DNA of 6,315 nt from positions 1-6,315 of the forward strand of contig JAITBO010000125.1 in NCBI GenBank assembly GCA_031283505.1, written 5' to 3'. Position 1 is the stretch's first letter, and every line of letters starts with the position of its first letter. The stretch is from Treponema sp. (GTDB lineage Bacteria > Spirochaetota > Spirochaetia > Treponematales > Breznakiellaceae). This document shows positions 1 through 6,315 of this stretch, piece after piece. A model generated the notes under the pieces. The model made no database searches, was not told the origin of the DNA, and saw only the letters and a list, made by a program, of their open reading frames with translations. Both the position numbers and the translations under genes were made by a program.

Positions 1-1002
1 GCCGTGTTCCGAAGCGTTCATATTTACAATTAGATGATCGGAACTTGCGCCGAGAATTTCAATACCCGGATCCAGGGGAATTATGCCCGAGGGATCGATG
101 TCCTGCTTTCCTGCGGCGCATATTCCCCGTTTCATCATGCCCCGGTCTTCAAAAACCGGTTTTTTTCCAAAGGCGTCAAAACCACTTTCTCCTGAGGGCA
201 TCGAAGGCTTCACCTGGGTTTCGATGATTTGGGTTTCCAGGATTATCGCGTCATGGAAGGTGTTTTTGATTCTCGTCCCCCAGGCTGTTTCCCTGCCCAG
301 GACGAATGATTCCCCCAGGCGCAGGTTGTTTGTGCCTCCGGGTAATTCGCCCTTTTCGATCAGGTACAGGGAACTGGAATTGCCGCCGGAAACCACCGCC
401 GGCTTGACGCCGCAATGCTCGTATATGCGTTCCGCCCAGGATACCAGGACCGAGAGGTTGTCTTTTTTGGGAATAACTGCGCCGTAACAGGTAAGGTTTG
501 TGCCTATTCCGTACAGTTCAAGGCCGGGCATACTCAGAACAGCTTCCGCCGTTTTGAGTATTTTTTCGCCGTTTTCAAAATATATCCCTTCCCGCAGGTC
601 CCCTAAATCGATCATCAGTATAATTTTATGCCTTTTGTTCTGACGCTCCGCTTCCCGGCCCAGGAGACCCAGGGTGTCCGGATCGGAATTAAGGCTTATA
701 TCGGCAAAGGAAACCACATCCCGGATCTCGCAGGCCTGGGGCAGGCGCAGCAACACTGTTGGTTTTCCCCGCCCCGCGTAGGTTTTGATGTTTTGTATAC
801 GGGCGTCGGCAAGGTAATCCACCAGGGGAGAAGCGGCAAGCATTTCCACGATTCTCTTGTCCGCGCAAAATGACTTTGTTACAACCATAAGCGAACACCC
901 CGCGCCTTTTACCAGGGCGCTCAGGGTTTCCAGGTTGGTTTTGAGTTTTTGCAGATCGATACGCAAAAGCGGGTAACGAATCGCCGTTTCAGTATTGTCC
1001 AT
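1..1002 (-). CDS. orr: Ornithine racemase (Orr), C-terminus cut by window edge
   Basis: Predicted PLP-dependent, cytoplasmic racemase interconverting L- and D-ornithine. It supplies the D-ornithine used by the aminomutase encoded upstream. The frame is open for 334 codons from ATG 1002-1000 to the window edge with no stop, so it is intact as far as seen and probably lacks only its last 20 or so residues. It is a fold-type III (alanine racemase N-terminal domain) protein. VVTKSFCAD (40-48) carries the likely Schiff-base lysine K43. Further family motifs are MIDLGDLREGI (130-140), GIGTNLTCYG (165-174), SGGNSSS (205-211), LRLGESFVLGRE (227-238) and GASSDHLIVN (318-327). The start is supported by AGGAAG seven bases upstream and by the short N-terminus before the first barrel strand. 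The gene follows the MutL-like gene after 90 nt, the largest gap in the cluster. A generic amino-acid racemase of the same family is the alternative, but the neighbours argue for ornithine. Confidence 0.9.
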   Translation of the reverse strand, partial: MDNTETAIRYPLLRIDLQKLKTNLETLSALVKGAGCSLMVVTKSFCADKRIVEMLAASPLVDYLADARIQNIKTYAGRGKPTVLLRLPQACEIRDVVSFADISLNSDPDTLGLLGREAERQNKRHKIILMIDLGDLREGIYFENGEKILKTAEAVLSMPGLELYGIGTNLTCYGAVIPKKDNLSVLVSWAERIYEHCGVKPAVVSGGNSSSLYLIEKGELPGGTNNLRLGESFVLGRETAWGTRIKNTFHDAIILETQIIETQVKPSMPSGESGFDAFGKKPVFEDRGMMKRGICAAGKQDIDPSGIIPLDPGIEILGASSDHLIVNMNASEHG

Positions 1003-1009
1003 TCGAAAA

Positions 1010-1015
1010 CTTCCT
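1010..1015 (-). promoter_or_regulatory. Ribosome binding site of orr
   Basis: AGGAAG on the minus strand lies seven bases before ATG 1002 and decides the racemase start. No other good start and Shine-Dalgarno pair is seen near the beginning of this frame. Confidence 0.6.
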
Positions 1016-1070
1016 GATTTATGAGCCTGTCCCAAAATTAATTGACTGGGAAAGCCTCTTATGAAATCAA

Positions 1071-1105
1071 GGCTCTCCGGTGAAGCCATGCTTCAGCAGA
1101 GAGCC
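1071..1105 (-). other. Intercistronic stem-loop over the or-4 stop codon
   Basis: GGCTCTC (1071-1077) pairs with GAGAGCC (1099-1105), and TGAAGC (1081-1086) pairs with GCTTCA (1090-1095). Between these two helices only one G-C pair (1079/1097) forms, with mismatches on either side. The loop is about three bases (1087-1089). The TGA stop of the MutL-like gene (1095-1093) lies inside the stem. On the minus strand the hairpin is followed by TTGATTTC rather than a clean run of T, so it is a poor match to a standard intrinsic terminator. It could be a leaky terminator, an mRNA 3'-end stabiliser, or a processing element separating or-4 from orr. The pairing is seen directly; the role is inferred. 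Confidence 0.5.
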
Positions 1106-2454
1106 AGGCTTCGGCGCAGAAGATATAACGCCGCCTCCGGGTATCTCTTTGACAGGACCCCCAGGGAAGCCATGATGTAGTCGTTATCCACCAGGACCCT
1201 GGCCGTCTCCGGCGGCGAAAGCAGGTGAAGGCGCTCTTCGGGCATGGTGACGGATTGCAATATTCCTGTGCGGGCGGGGAGCCGCGTCAGGGCGCCTCCC
1301 GTACCGATGATGTACTTTATCTGGGTTAGGTCCTTTCCCTCCGCGAGGCTGCTCCTCCCCTGGGAACCGTACACGAACCTGATGTGGCCGGCATGACGGT
1401 GGAAGGCAAGGCGTACCGCTTCCGCAGTAAGGGCCTCGACAAAGCGGGTTTCTTCTCCGTTTTTCGGGATGGCCTTATAGGAGGCCAGCACCCCTTCAAG
1501 GGGAAACCCCAGGCGGGACTCAAGCTCCGCCCTGCCAATAAGTTCGACGAGATTCATGGCGTTCACATAGACCCCAAGGTCTCCCTCCACGGTCCGTTTC
1601 GCCACAGGCTCCGGGGCAAGGAGCATCCGGGAAATCTCCTCGGAACCCTCCGTAACGGAATGGATGTCCGTGGTCGCGCCACCTACATCCATGACCATGA
1701 GATCGCCTATTTCATCGTAAAGGAGCTTTGCGCTTTCCATCACCGCCCCAGGTGTGGGGATGATGGGGCCCGTGACCATATCGCGGATATGCTCCATACC
1801 CGGCGCGTGGATGATGTGTTCCTCAAAGACCGCCTGGATGACCGTGCGGGCAGGCTCAACATTGAGTTCATCAATGTGGGGATAGACATTTTCCACGATA
1901 TAAAGGGGAATGCCGGTTCCCTCAAAGATGCTTTGTATTTCCGCCCGGTTGTCGGTATTGCCGGCGTAGATGAGAGGGACCCAGAGCCCCAGTGTTCTGA
2001 GGCTCTTCGCATTTGCCAGAGCGGTCTCCCGTTCGCCGTGCTCAACGCCCCCGGCAAGCATGATGATGTTGGGTTTTATTGCCCGTATCTCATCGATATC
2101 CCTTTCCCGGAGCAGTCCGGAAGTTACTTTTTTCAGTACCGCCCCCGCGCCCAAGGCGGCTTCGCGGGCGGCTTTGGCGGTCATGTCGTAGACCAGGCCG
2201 TGGACGGTCATTTTGAGACCTCCGGCGGCGCTTGAAGTGGCCAGCATCTCGCCGTACTCAAGGCTTGCAAGCCCCTTGTTCCGGCAGAGATCGTCCACAG
2301 CGCCTCGGAGCCCTACTCGGACATCCCCTTCAAGTACCGAGGTGGGCGCTTCTCCTTGTCCCCAAAAAACCGGTTCCGGTGAATTAACATCCAGAAAGGC
2401 GTTTACCAGGGTAGTAGTGGAACCGATTTCGGCGACAAGGATGTCGATCTTCAT
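1093..2454 (-). CDS. or-4: MutL/GlmL-like ATPase of the ornithine cluster (or-4)
   Basis: Protein of about 453 residues in the MutL/GlmL family, which has the actin/Hsp70/sugar-kinase (ASKHA) ATPase fold and accompanies B12-dependent carbon-skeleton mutases and aminomutases. Visible signatures, numbered from ATG 2454, are the N-terminal phosphate loop EIGSTTT (9-15), a middle AGGVEHGERET segment (about 134-144), the second phosphate motif MDVGGATTD (255-263) and an adenosine-type motif IGTGGALTRL (383-392). No signal peptide or membrane segment is seen, so it should be cytoplasmic. The frame also offers GTG at 2460, which would add Met-Cys. ATG 2454 is preferred because family members typically begin with M-K-hydrophobic-D just before the phosphate loop; neither start has a strong Shine-Dalgarno site. 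It begins about 30 nt after oraE. The likely role is ATP-dependent maintenance or reactivation of OraS/OraE. This is inferred from context and from glutamate mutase GlmL; no reaction can be read from the sequence. Confidence 0.88.
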   Translation of the reverse strand: MKIDILVAEIGSTTTLVNAFLDVNSPEPVFWGQGEAPTSVLEGDVRVGLRGAVDDLCRNKGLASLEYGEMLATSSAAGGLKMTVHGLVYDMTAKAAREAALGAGAVLKKVTSGLLRERDIDEIRAIKPNIIMLAGGVEHGERETALANAKSLRTLGLWVPLIYAGNTDNRAEIQSIFEGTGIPLYIVENVYPHIDELNVEPARTVIQAVFEEHIIHAPGMEHIRDMVTGPIIPTPGAVMESAKLLYDEIGDLMVMDVGGATTDIHSVTEGSEEISRMLLAPEPVAKRTVEGDLGVYVNAMNLVELIGRAELESRLGFPLEGVLASYKAIPKNGEETRFVEALTAEAVRLAFHRHAGHIRFVYGSQGRSSLAEGKDLTQIKYIIGTGGALTRLPARTGILQSVTMPEERLHLLSPPETARVLVDNDYIMASLGVLSKRYPEAALYLLRRSLALC

Positions 2455-2485
2455 GCACACACCGTCCGCGGCGTCTTCACACGGG

Positions 2486-4702
2486 TCAGGCTCCGGCTCC
2501 GGCGCGTTTCTCCCGCCGTTTCTTGACCAGGAAGGTCGCTACGTCGATGCCGTGGGAACCTCTGCCGAAACCGGCGTCTATGCCCTGATTTACCGCAAGT
2601 CGGGACACTACCTGGGTACCCCCCGCGACAATCGTCACCTTGTCCCGTATGCCCTTTTCGACGGCAAGTTCGTGGAGGCGCTTCATGTTCTTGTAATGTA
2701 TGTCGTCGTGGCTGATGATAGTCGAGGCAAGGATCACTTCCGCGTCGAGTTCTATGGCCGCGTCCACCAGTTTTTCTACCGGCACGGAGGTGCCCAGGTA
2801 GTGTACTTCGACGCCGAAACCTTCGATGCCGCCATGTTTGATATCGATGATCTCCCGCAAGCCCACGGAGTGCTCGTCCTCGCCGACCGTGGCGCAGACT
2901 ACCCTCAAGGGGTACTGTTCCACATCGGCGCGGATATCCTCACGGGAAAGCAGCTCCGGCTCCGGCGGAATGGAGAGTTTGGCCATATCAACTTCAAAGG
3001 GCACTTTGCCCTTGAGTTCAATGCGCACGCCCTCCGCTTCCTGCATCATTTCAATATTGATGACTTCCGGGTCCTGGAGGTTCATCTTCGCGGCAAATTC
3101 CAGGGCGGCGGCTTCGGCGACCCTCCGCTGGGCGGGGAGGAACATGGTCATCATCACGGTCCCGTCGGCAGCCCACTCCATTTCCGGCTTTAAAAGCCCG
3201 GAATGGCGGTACTTTGCCGTTTCTTCCATGCGCTTGTGAACATTATCCTCCTCGTCAAGTTCGTCAATATACACGATCTTGCCGGGGTCCTCAAAAGTAC
3301 AGCCGCCGATGAGCTTTGACGGATTGTCCACCGCCAGAGGGTCGTACTGGGCGACATTGTTGTAACCGTAGTGGGCGGTAACCGGCGCGAGATAATCCTC
3401 ATCCCGCTTAAAGACGGTTCCTTCTCCTACGCCGCCGTCAATCTTCCGGGCTATGCCGTCCCCGTTCCGCTCCGGGTATCTGCCGGAGTCCACAAAGAAA
3501 CCGGCTTCCACAGCCTTGAAGTAGCCCCCGGCTTCGATGATCTCTTCCATAAAGAGACAGGCCCGTTCCTTGATTTCCCTGGCGTCCTTTATCAAAGGGC
3601 CGTCCTTTTTCAGTTCCACCATCTCCATGAAACCGTCAAGCCCGGCGAACACCTGTTTTGCCGTGTCGCAGGCTTCGATGTTGTAGATATGCCAAGGGAC
3701 GTTTCTTCCCTCGTCGGGGGTGATGGTTGACTGGATGTCGGCCCTGGTCAATTTGGAAACAAGCAGGTTGAGTACATGGGTAACGGTGTTCTCCCGTGCC
3801 GAAGCTTCCATATATTTGGTGTTCATCTGGGCTCGCATACGGTAGTTCCGGCAGAGGTCCCGGAGGGCCACGGCATAGGGCAGATCCGTGTACACGCAGG
3901 GCGCGGGCGGCGCGGTGGGGGGCACCGTGGAAAGGCAGATGTTGCCCCTGTCCATCCCGGCCTTTTCCGAAAAAAGGCTGTTGATTGAGTGCTGCACGAT
4001 GAGTTCCGGCATCACCTTCCAGGCTTCTCTGGCGGTGGCGTTGGCGTTGTGTGCCCCGTCAATCTGGGCGATTCCCGCCCAGGCCATAATAGTCTTTGAC
4101 TCGCAGGCGTCCACAAAGGAACGAATCATGTTGATGTTCCGGTAAAGGACATTGTATTGCGGGTCCTGGTGAGCCCCGTTGACCCCCTCTTCGGCGAAGA
4201 GGACCGCCACTTCCGGTCCGGCCACCCCGGACACGTATGAATGGTAGTTGATCGGCCGGCCCACTTCCTCCTCGATAAGGTCCAGGGCCTTGCGCTGGGC
4301 CCGGAGCTGCTTGCGGGTGATGGGGACGCCCCCCACGCCCTGGGGAGTGCCCTCCATGAGGCCGTCGATGTGGGACTGCCCGGCGGTTCTGATGACCATG
4401 ATATGATCCGCGCCATGCCAGGCGGCCATCCTCATGCGGCGGATATCGTCCTCAAAGCGCCCCGATGCTATTTCCGTGGTGATGACCGGCGTACCCTGAG
4501 GGTCGATGTTACCGAAGTATTTTGCCGATGGCAGGGGGACGGAATTTTTTAAGGGGCTGCTCTCATCCCGGTAGCGGAAGGGCCCCATGGCAATGCCCGG
4601 CTCCGGTTTCCGCCAGGTCCAACCCCGCCGTTTCGGGCGGTATTTGTCCAAGTCTTTAAGAATATTTTCTATGTCCAGTTTTTCGTTTGGTTTTAATTCC
4701 AT
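2486..4702 (-). CDS. oraE: D-ornithine 4,5-aminomutase, large subunit OraE
   Basis: Catalytic large subunit (738 residues, close to the family's usual length) of the adenosylcobalamin- and PLP-dependent D-ornithine 4,5-aminomutase. It moves the terminal (C5) amino group of D-ornithine to C4, giving 2,4-diaminopentanoate by a radical mechanism, in complex with OraS. Residues to about 540 form the barrel region, with a glycine/histidine-rich stretch near 97-130 and YHSYVSGVAGPEV at 153-165. The C-terminal B12-binding Rossmann domain starts near 598. It holds the base-off/His-on motif D-E-H-S-V-G (609-614) with H611 as predicted cobalt ligand, LGTSVP (636-641) and VAGGTQVV (692-699). K622 lies 11 residues after H611, the same offset as the PLP lysine K629 and ligand H618 described for the Clostridium sticklandii enzyme. 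The ATG start has GAGAGG six bases upstream. The tail is short and basic, ending in a GGAGCC tandem duplication. It is cytoplasmic and intact, with no broken motif. Confidence 0.96.
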   Translation of the reverse strand: MELKPNEKLDIENILKDLDKYRPKRRGWTWRKPEPGIAMGPFRYRDESSPLKNSVPLPSAKYFGNIDPQGTPVITTEIASGRFEDDIRRMRMAAWHGADHIMVIRTAGQSHIDGLMEGTPQGVGGVPITRKQLRAQRKALDLIEEEVGRPINYHSYVSGVAGPEVAVLFAEEGVNGAHQDPQYNVLYRNINMIRSFVDACESKTIMAWAGIAQIDGAHNANATAREAWKVMPELIVQHSINSLFSEKAGMDRGNICLSTVPPTAPPAPCVYTDLPYAVALRDLCRNYRMRAQMNTKYMEASARENTVTHVLNLLVSKLTRADIQSTITPDEGRNVPWHIYNIEACDTAKQVFAGLDGFMEMVELKKDGPLIKDAREIKERACLFMEEIIEAGGYFKAVEAGFFVDSGRYPERNGDGIARKIDGGVGEGTVFKRDEDYLAPVTAHYGYNNVAQYDPLAVDNPSKLIGGCTFEDPGKIVYIDELDEEDNVHKRMEETAKYRHSGLLKPEMEWAADGTVMMTMFLPAQRRVAEAAALEFAAKMNLQDPEVINIEMMQEAEGVRIELKGKVPFEVDMAKLSIPPEPELLSREDIRADVEQYPLRVVCATVGEDEHSVGLREIIDIKHGGIEGFGVEVHYLGTSVPVEKLVDAAIELDAEVILASTIISHDDIHYKNMKRLHELAVEKGIRDKVTIVAGGTQVVSRLAVNQGIDAGFGRGSHGIDVATFLVKKRREKRAGAGA

Positions 4703-4708
4703 ATCGTT

Positions 4709-4714
4709 CCTCTC
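4709..4714 (-). promoter_or_regulatory. Ribosome binding site of oraE
   Basis: GAGAGG on the minus strand, six bases before ATG 4702, inside the 21-nt gap between oraS and oraE. It supports independent strong initiation of the large subunit and fixes its start. Confidence 0.65.
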
Positions 4715-4723
4715 CGCTGTCCC

Positions 4724-5095
4724 TCACTTGCCGAACAGGGCGGCCGCCCTATCCCAGTTCCCGCCCCTTTCGCCTTTGTCCCCGGCCAGAAGGACCCCCG
4801 CCTCCTGTACCGGAACGGAAAGGGATTTGGCGTATTTGTAGACCACGTTCCCCGCACCTTTGCCCAAAAGTCCCCGATCGATGCACTTTTCCACGATGAC
4901 CTTCGCACCCAGGGAGCTTATTCCCATACGCAAAAGTACGGACCGTTCAATCGAGGGGGTAGTGTGCTTCTTCCCCAATTCCAGGAGGGGTTCAATTACC
5001 TGGGCCGTGAGATCCCAAAAACGGTTGAAGAGTTCCTCATCGCTCAAAGCGGCGAGTTTCGCCCTTCGTTCTTCAAAATCGTCCTGTCGTTTCAT
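4724..5095 (-). CDS. oraS: D-ornithine 4,5-aminomutase, small subunit OraS
   Basis: Small subunit (123 residues, about the expected size) that pairs with OraE to form the D-ornithine 4,5-aminomutase heterodimeric unit. The N-terminal third is charged and helical (residues 1-45). It is followed by the recognisable core HTTPSIERSVLLRMG (44-58), then SSLGAKVIVEKCIDRGLLGKG (60-80) and GNVVYKYAK (82-90), and an acidic/basic tail. No cofactor motif is visible; both cofactors bind OraE, and OraS is known to be needed for assembly and activity. The ATG lies three bases after the TAA of ortB, and its GAGG ribosome site (5108-5105) is within the last codons of ortB, so translation is probably coupled. 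oraE starts 21 nt downstream. Its identity rests on motif recall plus its fixed position before oraE, with no sign of damage. Confidence 0.94.
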   Translation of the reverse strand: MKRQDDFEERRAKLAALSDEELFNRFWDLTAQVIEPLLELGKKHTTPSIERSVLLRMGISSLGAKVIVEKCIDRGLLGKGAGNVVYKYAKSLSVPVQEAGVLLAGDKGERGGNWDRAAALFGK

Positions 5096-5098
5096 GGT

Positions 5099-6315
5099 TT
5101 ACGCCCTCACGTCCTCAATGGTCTTCCGGACAAAGTCCTTATCCCGCCGGGTTTCCTCCGCAAGGAAGGCGATGTCCGCCTCCGATGGGGAGCCCCCCGC
5201 CGGTTTGCCGTAATTTGCCAGAGCTGTTTTAATAAGGGAGCGCCGGATATGGTTCAGATCCACATCCACTGCCCTGATGAGGGAAGGCCGGGCCGGAAGG
5301 ATAAGGTTTTTTCCGGGAACCTCGTCTTTCGGATCTCCGAAGCGCACCTCTATGCCGTTGGACCGGGCAAAAGAAAGCTGGGGCTGAATGTGCTTGCCCG
5401 CCCCGGTATATTCGGTTTCCTGCACCAGGATCGCGGTGTCTTCGGGCATTTCCTGGGCCAAGGCGAAAGCCGCGGCCAGGCTCGTGTTTCCCGCCGGCCC
5501 CTTTTCCAGCCCTTCAAGGCTTGCCAGCGCTTCGGTGATATAGAAAACTTCGCCCTGGGTTACGGTTATGTAACGATCCATGTAACGCAGGGGCCGGGCT
5601 GCCGAACGAGGTACGTCGGAACGATCGGGCCAGGACGCAAAGGGCACGCCGAACCCGGTATGGCCGGTGGTAAAGGATTTTTTGTTGAATTGGCCGTCCG
5701 AAGCCATGTGTAGCCCCGCAAGGTTCACGCTGGCCCCTATCACGGCGCTTTTTGCCCCCGCTTTTATGAGGCCCCGTGCCGTACCGGTGACGTTCCCACC
5801 CCCTGCGTTGGTACAGACCACCGCATCTGGCTCTTTGCCGTATTTTTTCCGGAACTGATCGATAATCTCGATACCCAGGGTTTCGATCCCGGCCACCCCG
5901 AAGGGGGTGTATAAAGAAGCGTTGAAATAGCCCGTTTCCTCAAGGAGCAGGAGGTATTTGTAAAACAGTTCCGGCCCTACAGAAAGCTGAACCACCTCCG
6001 CGCCTAGGGCCTCACATTTCCGAGCTTTTTCGACGATCTCCGGCTGGCCCCTTCCCCTGGAATCGTAACATTCCTGGACAATAATGCACTTGAGCCCCAT
6101 CATAGCCGCCTGGGATGCCACGGCGGCCCCGTAGTTTCCGCTGGTGGCCGACATGATCCCGGCAAAGTTACGTTTTTGGCTTCGTACACGGAAATCGCCG
6201 CCCGCCGGGCCTTGAAGCTCCCCGAAGGGTTACAGGCTTCATCCTTGATGAATATCCGCGCCCCAAAGCCGGATTTGGCGCACTTACGGGCCAGTGTGGT
6301 CAGGTTCCGCAGTTC
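5099..6315 (-). CDS. ortB: 2-amino-4-oxopentanoate thiolase, PLP subunit OrtB; N-terminus outside window, frameshifted
   Basis: OrtB, with OrtA (not in the window), cleaves 2-amino-4-oxopentanoate with CoA to acetyl-CoA and alanine, the last step of oxidative ornithine degradation. It is a fold-type II PLP enzyme related to threonine synthase. At the right edge, 6315 to about 6178 reads ELRNL...IFIKDEACNPSGSFKARRAA, with the presumed PLP lysine in GSFKAR (codon 6213-6211). The next block, in another frame, gives RNFAGIMSATSGNYGAA (ATG at 6154) with the cofactor-contacting SGN. Further on, TNAGGGNVTG is the glycine-rich phosphate loop (116-124 residues past that ATG), and the protein ends IEDVRA-TAA. 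The two blocks join only if one A is added to a five-A run (minus strand; 6173-6177), restoring EAKKRNFAGI. As written, the upstream frame stops at 6102-6100, and the 351-codon frame from ATG 6154 lacks the catalytic lysine. The gene is either a real lesion or an assembly error; all other motifs look healthy. Confidence 0.92.
5105..5108 (-). promoter_or_regulatory. Ribosome binding site of oraS inside ortB
   Basis: GAGG on the minus strand, nine bases before ATG 5095 and overlapping the last codons of ortB. The TAA and the ATG are separated by only ACC, an arrangement typical of translational coupling. Confidence 0.5.
6173..6177 (-). other. ortB: One-base frameshift at a homopolymer in ortB
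   Basis: The minus strand reads GCC AAAAA CGT. Upstream codons (..VYEAK) and downstream codons (RNFAGIMSATSGN..) are in different frames, and both look like genuine OrtB. Adding one A rejoins them as a smooth protein. The upstream frame otherwise reaches TGA at 6102-6100, and the downstream frame has TAA at about 6232-6230 just upstream. A homopolymer miscount in sequencing is the simplest cause; a true mutation or a minus-one slip are the alternatives. Confidence 0.85.

Noticed and set aside
151..164. Perfect 14-bp palindrome AAAAACCGGTTTTT
   Set aside because: It lies inside orr and encodes a conserved-looking K-P-V-F segment. A similar string near 2365 also encodes P-V-F, so it is explained by codons rather than by an operator.
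83..487. Plus-strand open frames at the left edge, which could suggest that the region holds small genes
   Set aside because: The minus strand is open for 334 codons here with clear ornithine racemase motifs; the plus-strand frames are shadows.
689..898. Short minus-strand open frame of 69 codons, which at first suggested a broken racemase
   Set aside because: It lies out of frame inside orr. The true frame runs uninterrupted from 1002 to the window edge, so no racemase frameshift exists in the window.
1030..1070. Possible promoter for orr (TTGATT-like and AT-rich TCAATTAATT boxes on the minus strand)
   Set aside because: The spacing between candidate boxes is too long and neither box is a good match, so it is not supported as a promoter.
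1384..2235. Plus-strand open frame of 283 codons opposite the MutL-like gene
   Set aside because: It mirrors the codon structure of the minus-strand gene, which has clear family motifs; no ribosome site or domain supports it.
2490..2501. GGAGCC tandem duplication at the end of oraE
   Set aside because: Two six-base units encoding Gly-Ala twice just before the stop; too short to be a meaningful repeat.
2213..3193. Long open frame on the plus strand (326 codons) opposite oraE and or-4
   Set aside because: It is antisense to two well-supported genes, its translation is low-complexity with no recognisable motif, and such frames are expected opposite GC-rich coding sequence.
4964..5713. Plus-strand open frame of 249 codons opposite ortB and oraS
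   Set aside because: It is antisense to conserved OrtB and OraS sequence and has no family resemblance of its own.

Overview
The window carries most of the anaerobic oxidative L-ornithine degradation cluster, with every gene on the minus strand. It suggests an anaerobic, amino-acid-fermenting bacterium of the kind that runs Stickland-type ornithine metabolism, such as Clostridia or relatives, or an anaerobe that acquired the cluster. G+C looks mid-fifties percent by eye, higher than in the low-G+C clostridia in which the pathway was worked out. The sequence alone does not fix the phylum.

Layout in the direction of transcription, from high to low coordinates: ortB (2-amino-4-oxopentanoate thiolase, PLP subunit) enters at the right edge without its N-terminus and stops at 5099. 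oraS (small subunit of D-ornithine 4,5-aminomutase) follows after 3 nt. oraE (large B12/PLP subunit) follows after 21 nt. A MutL/GlmL-type ASKHA protein, 'or-4', follows after about 30 nt. After a 90-nt gap containing a strong stem-loop, orr (ornithine racemase) runs off the left edge without its last residues. No promoter, riboswitch, tRNA, rRNA, CRISPR array or complete mobile element was seen. The operon promoter and the usual upstream genes (ord, ortA) presumably lie beyond position 6315.

How the genes work together, from established knowledge of the pathway: Orr converts L-ornithine to D-ornithine. OraS/OraE, using adenosylcobalamin and PLP, moves the terminal amino group to give 2,4-diaminopentanoate. 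A dehydrogenase outside the window makes 2-amino-4-oxopentanoate. OrtA/OrtB cleaves that with CoA to acetyl-CoA and alanine. The MutL/GlmL-like protein is probably an ATP-dependent helper that maintains or reactivates the B12 enzyme (inference).

The main anomalies are a one-base frameshift in ortB at a homopolymer run (6173-6177), between the PLP-lysine region and the rest of the protein, and a stem-loop (1071-1105) that contains the stop codon of the MutL-like gene. I found no convincing undescribed system; this is a known pathway with a few local oddities.
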